DNA of 5,674 nucleotides, taken from positions 1-5,674 of the forward strand of contig LSKJ01000477.1 in NCBI GenBank assembly GCA_001557035.1. The letters run 5' to 3'. The notes beneath the pieces are model-generated. The model had not been told where the DNA came from, made no database searches, and was given only the letters and a program-made list of their open reading frames with translations. Within the stretch, counting starts at the first letter, position 1. Each line of letters begins with the position of its first letter. The position numbers and the translations under genes were made by a program. The DNA comes from Rhodospirillaceae bacterium CCH5-H10 (GTDB lineage Bacteria > Pseudomonadota > Alphaproteobacteria > Reyranellales > Reyranellaceae). Positions 1 to 5,532 of the stretch are shown here, one piece after another.

Positions 1-186
1 ATTGCCATCGGCATGGCGGTCACGCTGGCTGCCATCGGCATGGCCTCGATGGTGGCACACCGGCTGATCATCGCCGAGGGTCGCTCGCAGGATATCGGGC
101 GCTTCACCGCAATCGCCGCCTCGCTGATCGTGATCGCGACGGCCGGCACGCTGCTGCTCGGCTCACTCGAACGCTTCCTGCGCTGA
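1..186 (+). CDS. C-terminal end of a membrane protein, probably NicO/RcnA-type nickel-cobalt exporter (partial)
   Basis: Frame 1 is open from the first base to a TGA at 184-186 and gives 61 residues; the start lies outside the window. The fragment holds two hydrophobic stretches (about residues 1-24 and 38-57) joined by a short polar loop with HR, EGR and GR, and ends in a basic tail (ERFLR). The small-residue helix with IGMAVTLAAIG, followed by a polar loop and a final leucine-rich helix, is the layout I associate with the last two helices of NicO/RcnA-type nickel or cobalt exporters. That is recall of the family style, not a database match. Another polytopic transporter is possible. A 14-base direct repeat (4-17 and 31-44) makes the peptide AIGMA occur twice, nine codons apart. 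The next gene starts 8 bp downstream in the same direction, so the two may share a transcript. Confidence 0.5.
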   Translation: MAIGMAVTLAAIGMASMVAHRLIIAEGRSQDIGRFTAIAASLIVIATAGTLLLGSLERFLR

Positions 187-194
187 GGCCTCGA

Positions 195-1085
195 GTGGCC
201 GAGATCAAGGCGCCCAGCCGGACTTCGAGGCCTCTGCTGGGCGTGCTCTTCATGTGCACGGCCTGCGCGCTGTTCCCGATCATGAACGGGCTGGTGAAGC
301 TGCTGGCCGCCACCTACGACCCGCAGGAGATCGTCTGGTTCCGGATCATCCTGCACCTGGTGCTGGTGGCCGCGGTGTTCATGCCGCGCATGGGGCTCGG
401 CCTGCTGCGCACGCGGCGCATCGGCACGCAGTTCGTCAGCTCCGTGATGATGATGCTTTCGACCCTGTTCTTCTTCTCGGCGGTGAAGTCCATCCCGGTC
501 GCGGAGGCGATCGCCGTCACCTTCGTGGCGCCGCTGGCCGTCGTGCTGTTGGCGTGGCCGCTGCTGGGCGAGCGCATCACCTTCTTCCGGATGGCCGCGG
601 TGATCGTGGGCTTTGCCGGAGTCCTGATCGTGATCCGGCCCGGCAGCGCGGTCTTCCAGTGGCAGTCGCTGCTGCTGCTCGGGAGCGCCGTCTGCTACGC
701 GATGTACCAGATCCTGATCCGCCGTCTCGCGGGCATCGACGCGCCGGCGACCTCGATCTTCTACAGCGTGCTGCTGGGCGCGATCATCATGTCGGCCTGG
801 CTGCCTTTTCATTGGAAGACGCCGACAGGCTGGATCGATTGGGCAATGCTCTGTTCGCTGGGGGCCCTGGGCGCGCTGGGCCATTACTGTGTCGCCAAAG
901 CCATGACCTATGCCTCTGCAAATTTCGTGGCGCCGTTCAACTATACGCAGATGATCGGCTCGGTCATCGTGGGATACCTGATGTTCGCCGAAGTGCCGGA
1001 TTTCTACACCTGGCTGGGGACGGCCGTGGTGGTCGGTGCGGGACTCATGGTGGGCTGGCAGGGGCGCAAGCCGCAAAAGAACTGA
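195..1085 (+). CDS. DMT superfamily (EamA family) transporter
   Basis: This is a 296-residue inner-membrane protein with about ten predicted helices in two EamA halves (roughly residues 14-148 and 156-288), the usual length for the drug/metabolite transporter superfamily. Visible family marks are the early helix with the polar FPIMNGLVK stretch (27-35), the VTFVAPLAVVLLAWPLLGE region (108-126) with GER at 125-127, IRPG at 147-150 closing the first half, and AEVPD (265-269) at the matching place in the second half. The start is a GTG at 195, supported by a GAGG at 185-188 six bases upstream. That sequence overlaps the stop of the preceding gene, so translation may be partly coupled. The stop is 10 bp before the PrpB-like gene, which suggests one operon. 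The substrate cannot be read from the sequence; members of the family move amino acids, metabolites or drugs. An organic acid or related metabolite handled by the lyase next door is only a guess. Confidence 0.9.
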   Translation: MAEIKAPSRTSRPLLGVLFMCTACALFPIMNGLVKLLAATYDPQEIVWFRIILHLVLVAAVFMPRMGLGLLRTRRIGTQFVSSVMMMLSTLFFFSAVKSIPVAEAIAVTFVAPLAVVLLAWPLLGERITFFRMAAVIVGFAGVLIVIRPGSAVFQWQSLLLLGSAVCYAMYQILIRRLAGIDAPATSIFYSVLLGAIIMSAWLPFHWKTPTGWIDWAMLCSLGALGALGHYCVAKAMTYASANFVAPFNYTQMIGSVIVGYLMFAEVPDFYTWLGTAVVVGAGLMVGWQGRKPQKN

Positions 1086-1092
1086 GGGGGAA
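1084..1092 (+). promoter_or_regulatory. Shine-Dalgarno that fixes the start of prpB
   Basis: A purine run GAGGGGGAA overlaps the TGA of the transporter gene and lies 3-8 bases before the ATG at 1096. An in-frame ATG also exists at 1036, 20 codons upstream, but it lies inside the transporter gene, has no comparable purine run and would add a tail (MRDSWWAGRG...) unlike the family. The 1096 start is therefore chosen. Confidence 0.75.
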
Positions 1093-1095
1093 GCC

Positions 1096-2019
1096 ATGCC
1101 ATATCTCGTTGCCGCCGACCTGCCGGTCGAGCCGGCCGGAGTCCGCTTCCGCGGCCTGCTCGAACGGCCGCAGATCCTGCGCATGCCGGGGACGCACAAC
1201 GGCATCGCGGCTCTCCAGGCAGCGCGCGCGGGCTTCGAGGCGCTCTACCTCTCCGGCGCCGCCATGTCGTCGTCGATGGGCCTGCCCGACCTGGGCGTCA
1301 TCACGGTCGACGAAGTCTGCTTCTTCATCCGGCAGGTGGCGCGCTCCTCGGGCCTGCCGGTCCTGGTCGACGGTGATACCGGCTATGGCGAGGCGTTGAA
1401 CGTGATGCACATGGTGCGGGCCTTCGAGGAGGCGGGCGCGGCGGCCGTCCATCTCGAGGACCAGTTGCTTCCGAAGAAGTGTGGCCACCTGAACAACAAG
1501 AAGCTCGCCGAGCCGCACGACATGGCGGCCAAGGTCGCGGCGGCAGCTAAGGCGCGGCGGAATCTCTTCGTCATCGCGCGGACCGATGCGGCGGCGAGCG
1601 AGGGGATCGACGGCGCCGTGGCGCGGGCGCGGCTCTATCTCGAAGCCGGTGCCGACGCGATCTTCCCCGAGGCCCTGCACAATGCAGACATGTTCCGAGC
1701 CTTCGCCAGGGCGATGCCCGGCGTGAAGCTGCTGGCCAACATGACCGAGTTCGGCCGCACGCCGTTCTTCACGGCGTCGGAGTTCGAGGCGATGGGTTAC
1801 GGGATGGTGATCTGGCCGGTCTCGGCCCTGCGCGCGGCGAACAAGGCGCAGGAGAGCGTCTATGCAGCCATCCAGCGCGACGGCGGCACGCAGAACGTGA
1901 TCGACCGCATGCAGACGCGGCAGGAACTCTACGACACGATCCGCTATCACGAATACGAAGCGCTGGACGCCTCGCTCGTGAAGACGGTGATCCCGCAGGG
2001 CATGCCGCAGCGGGATTGA
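1096..2019 (+). CDS. prpB: 2-methylisocitrate lyase (PrpB-type, isocitrate lyase/PEP mutase superfamily)
   Basis: This is a 307-residue soluble TIM-barrel enzyme, close to the usual length of PrpB (about 295). PrpB splits 2-methylisocitrate into pyruvate and succinate, the last step of the methylcitrate route of propionate breakdown. The isocitrate-lyase signature KKCGH is at 127-131 with the catalytic Cys129. The Mg-binding region VDGDTGYG is at 91-98 (Asp92, Asp94), HLEDQ at 119-123, ARTDA at 161-165, and ANMTEFG at 214-220. The C-terminal helix MQTRQELYDTIRYHEYEA (272-289) closely follows the PrpB pattern of MQTR.ELY..I.Y..YE. Near the N-terminus YLSGAAMSSSMGLPDLG (51-67) matches the substrate loop, with AAMSSS where E. 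coli PrpB has GGVAAG. No methylcitrate synthase (prpC) or dehydratase (prpD) lies in the window, so it is an orphan here. Related superfamily members include oxaloacetate decarboxylases, but the full Cys signature and the C-terminal block favour a true lyase. Confidence 0.9.
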   Translation: MPYLVAADLPVEPAGVRFRGLLERPQILRMPGTHNGIAALQAARAGFEALYLSGAAMSSSMGLPDLGVITVDEVCFFIRQVARSSGLPVLVDGDTGYGEALNVMHMVRAFEEAGAAAVHLEDQLLPKKCGHLNNKKLAEPHDMAAKVAAAAKARRNLFVIARTDAAASEGIDGAVARARLYLEAGADAIFPEALHNADMFRAFARAMPGVKLLANMTEFGRTPFFTASEFEAMGYGMVIWPVSALRAANKAQESVYAAIQRDGGTQNVIDRMQTRQELYDTIRYHEYEALDASLVKTVIPQGMPQRD

Positions 2020-2022
2020 AGC

Positions 2023-2139
2023 GAAAGGTCCCTCGCTTACGCTCGGGATGACAATTTTGGCGTGATTGGCAGGGCGCGTTTTGGCGCAGGGCCGGTACAC
2101 AAAAGACGATGTCATCCCGAGCGCAGCGAGGGACCTTTC
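2023..2139. repeat. Inverted-repeat element between convergent genes, likely bidirectional terminator (HPERSEGP-type palindrome)
   Basis: Two arms, 2023-2053 and 2110-2139, are near-perfect reverse complements around a 56-base spacer. The core reads GTCATCCCGAGCGCAGCGAG on the plus strand of the right arm. The arms differ only by GCA (2123-2125) against GTAA (2037-2040, read on the minus strand), and this difference sits exactly in the loop of a local hairpin CCCGAGC-loop-GCGAGGG that each arm can form. The pair would make a stem of about 30 bp in RNA from either strand. It fills nearly all of the 129-bp gap between the stops of the lyase (2019) and the amidase (2149), where a two-way terminator is expected. 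Chance translation gives HPERSEGP on one strand and VIPSVSEGP on the other, strings I recognise as frequent spurious peptides in GC-rich proteobacterial genomes, so this is probably one copy of a dispersed family. The spacer also holds TTTTGGCG twice, at 2055-2062 and 2079-2086. Confidence 0.8.
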
Positions 2140-2148
2140 CCTTTTCCT

Positions 2149-3552
2149 TTACAGCCCCAGCGCCGACAGGTCGGGCGTGCGCTTGTGGAAATCGGTGGCG
2201 TCCTGCAGGGCCTTGCCGATCCTGAGTACCGTGCCTTCGGCGTAGGGCTTGCCGAGGAGCTGGATGCCGATCGGCAGCCCGTTCGAGAAGCCGTTGGGCA
2301 GGGAGAGGCCGCAGAGGCCGAGATAGTTGCCGGGGCGCGTCATCAGGGAGATCGCGGGAGACAACTCGTCGACCTCGGCGACGGGGATCGCCCCCGAGGC
2401 CAGGGTCGGTGTCAGCAGGGCATCGTAGGGCGCCATCCAGGCGTTGAAGGCGGCACGACGTTCGGCCATGCGGCGCAGTTCCTCGGCATAGAGTGCTGGC
2501 GCGAAGGTCTTGGCGGCCATCGCGCGGCCGCGCACGCCGGCGCCGATCGGCTGGTTCATGTCCTCGATCCAGCCGCGATGCAACGACCACAGTTCCGAAG
2601 CCGAGATCGAGCCCGCGCCGACACCGAGATTGAAATACCACTCGGGGATCTTCACCGGCTCGACGCTGGCGCCCAACTCCTCCAGCTTCTTCGCCGAGGC
2701 CTGCCAGGCGGCAATCACGTCGGGATCGCAGGCGGGCAGCGCCGAGGCGTCGGGCAGGGCGATGCGCATGCCCTTGATCGAGCCACCCTTCGTCGAGGCC
2801 GTGAAATCCTCCAGCGGCTGGTGCAGCGTCGTCGGGTCGCGCGGATCCGGACCGGCGAGGGCATTGAGCATCAGTGCGCAATCCTCGACCGAGCGCGTCA
2901 TCGGGCCGATCGAGTCGAGCGTCCAGGACAAAAGCATCGTGCCGTGCAGGCCGATACGGCCGAACGTGACCTTGAGCCCGACCAGACCGTTGAAGGCACA
3001 GGGAATGCGCACCGAGCCGCCGGTGTCGCTGCCGATGCCGGCGGGCGTGAGGCGAGCGGCCACTGCGACACCGGTGCCGCTCGACGAGCCGCCCGGCGTG
3101 CGATGGGTCTCGAGGTCCCAGGGATTCCACGGTGTGCCCATCAGCGGGTTGGTGCCCCAGCCGCCGAACGCGAATTCGACCATGTGCAGCTTGCCGAGCG
3201 GCACCATGCCCGCCGCGGTCAGGCGCTCCACCGTGTTCGAGGTCTCCGTGGCGACGCGCTTCTCCCACATCTTCGAGCCGCCGGTGCCGATGCGGCCGGC
3301 GATGTCGCACAGGTCCTTGTAGGCGACGGGCAGGCCGTGCAGCGGCGGCAGCGGGAAGCCCGAGGCGCGGGCAGCGTCGGCGCCGTCAGCGATCGCGCGG
3401 GCTTCGCTGGCATAGACCTCCGAGAAGGCGTGCAGCTTGCCGTCGGCCTTTTCGATGCGAGCAAGTAGGGCGTCGATCACTTCGCGCGAGGAGAAGCGCT
3501 TGGCCGCAAGCCCGGCGGAGAGTTCGGTCAGCGTGAGTTCATGCAGAGACAT
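2149..3552 (-). CDS. Amidase-signature family enzyme (GatA-like hydrolase)
   Basis: This is a 467-residue enzyme of the amidase-signature family, hydrolysing an amide (or acting as a glutaminase) through a Ser-cisSer-Lys triad. All three residues are visible: Lys79 in VAYKD (76-80), the cis-Ser156 in PGGSSSG (153-159), and the nucleophile Ser180 in SDTGGSVR (175-182). The following FNGLVGLKVTFGRIGLHG and SIGPMTRSVED (214-224) are standard for the fold, and the length is normal. No gatB or gatC lies nearby and the gene is paired with an oxidoreductase, so it is more likely a metabolic amidase than part of the tRNA amidotransferase. The substrate is unknown. There is no signal peptide, so it should be cytoplasmic. 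The ATG at 3552-3550 shares a base with the stop of the upstream SDR gene (TGATG), and no strong Shine-Dalgarno is seen before it, which suggests translational coupling. The frame stays open far upstream, but that is an antisense-free GC-rich shadow over the SDR gene. Confidence 0.92.
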   Translation of the reverse strand: MSLHELTLTELSAGLAAKRFSSREVIDALLARIEKADGKLHAFSEVYASEARAIADGADAARASGFPLPPLHGLPVAYKDLCDIAGRIGTGGSKMWEKRVATETSNTVERLTAAGMVPLGKLHMVEFAFGGWGTNPLMGTPWNPWDLETHRTPGGSSSGTGVAVAARLTPAGIGSDTGGSVRIPCAFNGLVGLKVTFGRIGLHGTMLLSWTLDSIGPMTRSVEDCALMLNALAGPDPRDPTTLHQPLEDFTASTKGGSIKGMRIALPDASALPACDPDVIAAWQASAKKLEELGASVEPVKIPEWYFNLGVGAGSISASELWSLHRGWIEDMNQPIGAGVRGRAMAAKTFAPALYAEELRRMAERRAAFNAWMAPYDALLTPTLASGAIPVAEVDELSPAISLMTRPGNYLGLCGLSLPNGFSNGLPIGIQLLGKPYAEGTVLRIGKALQDATDFHKRTPDLSALGL

Positions 3553-4295
3553 CAGTAAGTCGCCCGTCCACCAGAGAGATCGAAAACGGCGCCCGTCGCG
3601 AACGTGCAATGAGAGGAGGCGAGCCAGGCGACCATCTCGGCCACTTCCTCGACCTCGCCGAAGCGGTTCATCGGGATCTTCGAGAGCATGTAGTTGATGT
3701 GCTGCTCGGTCATCTGGCTGAACAATTCCGTCTTCACCACCGCCGGCGCGACGCAGTTCACCAGCACGCCGGTCGTAGCAAGTTCCTTGCCGAGCGACTT
3801 GGTGAGGCCGATCACGCCGGCCTTGGAGGCGGAGTAGGCGGAGGCGTTCGGATTGCCTTCCTTGCCCGCCACCGAGGCGATGTTGACGATGCGACCCCAG
3901 CCGCGCTTCATCATGCCCTCGACCACGACGCGGTTGGTCAGGAACACACCGGTCAGGTTGATGTCGATCACCTGCCGCCAGGCATCGACCGGATATTTTG
4001 CGACGGTCGTGTTGGGGCCGGTAATGCCGGCGCTGGCGACCAGGATGTCCGGTGGCGCCAGCAGTTTCTCCGTCTCGACCAGCGCCTTGGCGACGTCCGC
4101 CTCGCTGGTGACGTCGACCGCGACGGCAACGGCGCCCTTCAGCGCCGCCGCGGACTTTTTCGTGCGTTCGGGGTCGCGGTCCCACAGGGCCACGCGTCCG
4201 CCGCCGGCCGTGATTTTCGCAGCGCAGGCCAAGCCGATTCCGCGCGCGCCTCCGGTCACGATGGCGGTCCTGCCCGCGAACAACCCGTCCTGCAT
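3552..4295 (-). CDS. Short-chain dehydrogenase/reductase (SDR), classical FabG-like type
   Basis: This is a 247-residue, single-domain Rossmann oxidoreductase of the classical SDR type, which converts alcohols and ketones with NAD(P). The nucleotide-binding motif TGGARGIG is at 14-21. Asp39 after the second strand (ALWDRD) points to NAD rather than NADP. The catalytic set is Asn113 (DINLTG), Ser141 (NIASVAG), Tyr154 and Lys158 (YSASK). The C-terminus DLSGGRATY is usual for the family. Two marks deviate: the NNAG motif is ASAG (87-90), and the usual PG after strand six is PA (VAPAVVKTE, 182-190). The ATG at 4295 is preceded by GGGAGGA at 4306-4300. The stop shares one base with the amidase start, so the two form an operon. 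FabG is the nearest textbook relative, but the context (an amidase partner and no acyl-carrier or fatty-acid genes) favours a catabolic dehydrogenase, for example for a sugar acid or hydroxy acid. The exact substrate is not known. Confidence 0.92.
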   Translation of the reverse strand: MQDGLFAGRTAIVTGGARGIGLACAAKITAGGGRVALWDRDPERTKKSAAALKGAVAVAVDVTSEADVAKALVETEKLLAPPDILVASAGITGPNTTVAKYPVDAWRQVIDINLTGVFLTNRVVVEGMMKRGWGRIVNIASVAGKEGNPNASAYSASKAGVIGLTKSLGKELATTGVLVNCVAPAVVKTELFSQMTEQHINYMLSKIPMNRFGEVEEVAEMVAWLASSHCTFATGAVFDLSGGRATY

Positions 4296-4299
4296 GACG

Positions 4300-4306
4300 T
4301 CCTCCC
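4300..4306 (-). promoter_or_regulatory. Shine-Dalgarno of the SDR gene
   Basis: On the minus strand GGGAGGA lies four bases before the ATG at 4295. It is the strongest ribosome-binding match in the window and fixes the SDR start. It also argues against a start for the longer open frame beginning at 4308, which lies upstream of this site. Confidence 0.75.
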
Positions 4307-4316
4307 AACTGCTTGA

Positions 4317-4322
4317 ATTATA
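4317..4322 (-). promoter_or_regulatory. Candidate -10 box (TATAAT) of the SDR-amidase operon
   Basis: The minus strand carries a perfect TATAAT inside the only AT-rich patch of the gap between the divergent genes. A start of transcription near 4310 would give a leader of about 15 bases that just includes the Shine-Dalgarno. The sequence at the expected -35 spacing (around 4339-4346) is GC-rich and matches TTGACA poorly, so the promoter might need an activator or be weak. No clear operator palindrome is seen. Confidence 0.4.
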
Positions 4323-4401
4323 TTGCGATTCCTACCATATCGGCGCACCGGAGCATCCGCTACACTGACCGCTTCGGCGTTCCGAGTTTTGCGGGAGTTT
4401 C

Positions 4402-5325
4402 ATGTCTTCGCCCATGCCGGCGTCCATCGACGCCACCGTCGAGTTGCTGAAAGGCGGCGATTACATCGCCGACCGCAGCCTCGCCACCGTCCTCTACCTC
4501 GCGCTCAAGCTCGGGCGACCCCTGTTCTGCGAAGGCGAGGCGGGTGTCGGCAAGACCGAGATCGCCAAGGTCCTGGCCGACACCCTCAAGCGGCCGTTGA
4601 TTCGCCTTCAGTGCTACGAGGGGCTCGACGTCGCCTCGGCAGTCTACGAGTGGAATTACGCCCGCCAGATGATCGAGATCCGCCTGGCCGAGGCGCAGGG
4701 CGTGCAGGACCGCCGCGAGCTCTCGGCCGACATCTTCGACGAGAAGTTCCTTATCCGCCGTCCACTGCTCGAGGCGCTGCAGCCGCATGTCGGCGGCGCC
4801 CCGATCCTGCTGATCGACGAGCTGGACCGCACCGACGAGCCGTTCGAGGCCTATCTGCTCGAAGTCCTCTCGGACTTCCAGGTGACGATTCCGGAACTCG
4901 GCACGATCAAGGCGGCGGAGCGGCCGATTGTCATCATTACGTCGAACCGTACGCGCGAAATCCATGACGCGCTCAAGCGGCGCTGCTTCTACCACTGGGT
5001 CGACTATCCCGACCTGAAGCGCGAGCTGGAAATCCTCAAGGTCAAGGCGCCGGGTGCCAGCGAGCGTCTGTCACGCCAGGTGGTGGGCTTCGTCCAGGAG
5101 CTGCGCAAGCTCGACCTGTTCAAGGCGCCGGGCGTCGCCGAGACGATCGACTGGTCGACGGCGCTGTCGGAACTCGACGTGCTCGATCTCGACCCGCGGA
5201 CGATCAACGACACGCTGGGCGTGCTTCTCAAGTACCAGGACGACATCCAGCGCCTGCAGGGCTCGGAAGCGGCCGAGATCCTGCGCAAGGTGAAGTCCGA
5301 CATCGCCGCCCAGCCGCTCGGCTGA
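4402..5325 (+). CDS. MoxR-family AAA+ ATPase (CoxD-like)
   Basis: This is a 307-residue cytoplasmic AAA+ ATPase of the MoxR class, typical in length. Walker A is GEAGVGKT at 45-52 (Lys51, Thr52). Walker B is ILLIDE at 135-140 (Asp139, Glu140), followed by LDRTDEPFEAYLLEVL, the usual MoxR continuation. Sensor 1 is ITSNRTRE at 179-186 (Asn182). ALKRRCFYHW (190-199) carries the arginine-finger pair Arg193/Arg194, and LDPRTINDTLG (263-273) lies in the lid domain with Arg266 as a possible sensor-2 residue. MoxR proteins work as chaperone-like remodelling ATPases, commonly with a VWA-domain partner, and the CoxE-like gene downstream fits that. The CoxD branch helps mature the metal cluster of CO dehydrogenase in carboxydotrophs, but similar pairs occur beside other enzymes and no such target is visible here. 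ATG 4402 is chosen over the in-frame ATG at 4414 because GGGAG (4393-4397) precedes it. Confidence 0.92.
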   Translation: MSSPMPASIDATVELLKGGDYIADRSLATVLYLALKLGRPLFCEGEAGVGKTEIAKVLADTLKRPLIRLQCYEGLDVASAVYEWNYARQMIEIRLAEAQGVQDRRELSADIFDEKFLIRRPLLEALQPHVGGAPILLIDELDRTDEPFEAYLLEVLSDFQVTIPELGTIKAAERPIVIITSNRTREIHDALKRRCFYHWVDYPDLKRELEILKVKAPGASERLSRQVVGFVQELRKLDLFKAPGVAETIDWSTALSELDVLDLDPRTINDTLGVLLKYQDDIQRLQGSEAAEILRKVKSDIAAQPLG

Positions 5326-5349
5326 GCGCGTGATGCGCTGCAGTCCCAT

Positions 5350-5511
5350 ACCTCCCCCGTCATACGGGGGAGGTGGCTCGGAGAGCCGGAGGGGGAAAGC
5401 CCCAAAGGCGATCTTTGAAGATTTCAGATCTGAAATCGGCAAGCATTTCGACTGCGGCTTTCCCCCTCCGCTCCGTATGACGGAGCACCTCCCCCGTATG
5501 ACGGGGGAGGT
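5350..5511. repeat. Composite palindromic element (paired inverted hairpin repeat) between the MoxR and VWA genes
   Basis: This 162-bp element occupies most of the 207-bp gap. Left and right arms are inverted copies with the same order of parts. The outer hairpin (5351-5373 and 5488-5510) has the perfect 10-bp stem CCTCCCCCGT/ACGGGGGAGG and a 3-base loop. Inside it is a middle hairpin, GGCTC-GGA-GAGCC at 5375-5387 on the left and GCTCCGT-ATG-ACGGAGC at 5470-5486 on the right. A conserved tail follows, GGAGGGGGAAAGCC at 5388-5401 and its complement at 5456-5469. The outer 26 bases match perfectly between arms (5350-5375 and 5486-5511) while the middle hairpins differ in sequence but both fold. 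The centre holds an 18-bp perfect palindrome. It looks like a REP/BIME- or MITE-like dispersed element. No transposase or coding sequence is present; the short open frames across it are by-products. Confidence 0.85.
5420..5437. repeat. 18-bp perfect palindrome at the centre of the composite element
   Basis: GATTTCAGATCTGAAATC reads the same on both strands. Its centre (between 5428 and 5429) is within about two bases of the centre of the whole 162-bp element (5430/5431). In RNA it could cap the long stem; in DNA it has the form of a dimeric protein-binding site. It is AT-richer than its surroundings. Confidence 0.8.
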
Positions 5512-5532
5512 CCATGAGAGGCGCCCTTCCTG

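Larger units (their letters stand above)
4296..4401. other. Divergent intergenic region between the SDR and MoxR genes
   Basis: This 106-bp gap must hold the promoters for both the minus-strand SDR-amidase operon and the plus-strand MoxR gene. For MoxR the best -10-like match I see is TACACT at 4361-4366, without a convincing -35, so I do not call it separately. GGGAG at 4393-4397, four bases before the ATG at 4402, is its ribosome-binding site. No regulator gene sits in the window to say how either side is controlled. Confidence 0.6.

Noticed and set aside
254..1399. Plus-strand open frame of 381 codons across the transporter and lyase genes
   Set aside because: It overlaps two well-supported genes out of frame and has no recognisable motif.
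1045..2115. Long open frame of 356 codons on the minus strand opposite the lyase gene
   Set aside because: It is an antisense shadow of a GC-rich gene. The composition is rich in Arg, His and Asp with no recognisable domain, and the opposite strand has a complete enzyme with all its motifs.
2062..3468. Plus-strand open frame of 468 codons opposite the amidase
   Set aside because: Antisense shadow; its beginning is translated from the palindromic repeat (HPERSEGP) and the rest is low-complexity Arg/Gly/Ala sequence.
2149..3552. The amidase as GatA, subunit of the Asp/Glu-tRNA amidotransferase
   Set aside because: The signature residues are shared by the whole family, and there is no gatC or gatB neighbour; the gene is instead coupled to an SDR. 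A stand-alone amidase is more likely.
3553..4308. The amidase frame stays open upstream to 4308, suggesting a 719-residue fusion protein
   Set aside because: The extra 252 codons give an Arg/Gly-rich sequence without a domain, over a complete SDR gene in another frame that has a strong Shine-Dalgarno. The amidase homology begins just after the ATG at 3552.
5350..5511. Possible CRISPR array or simple intrinsic terminator
   Set aside because: There are only two arms, inverted rather than direct, with no regular spacers, and no U-tract follows the outer hairpins. A structured dispersed repeat explains it better.
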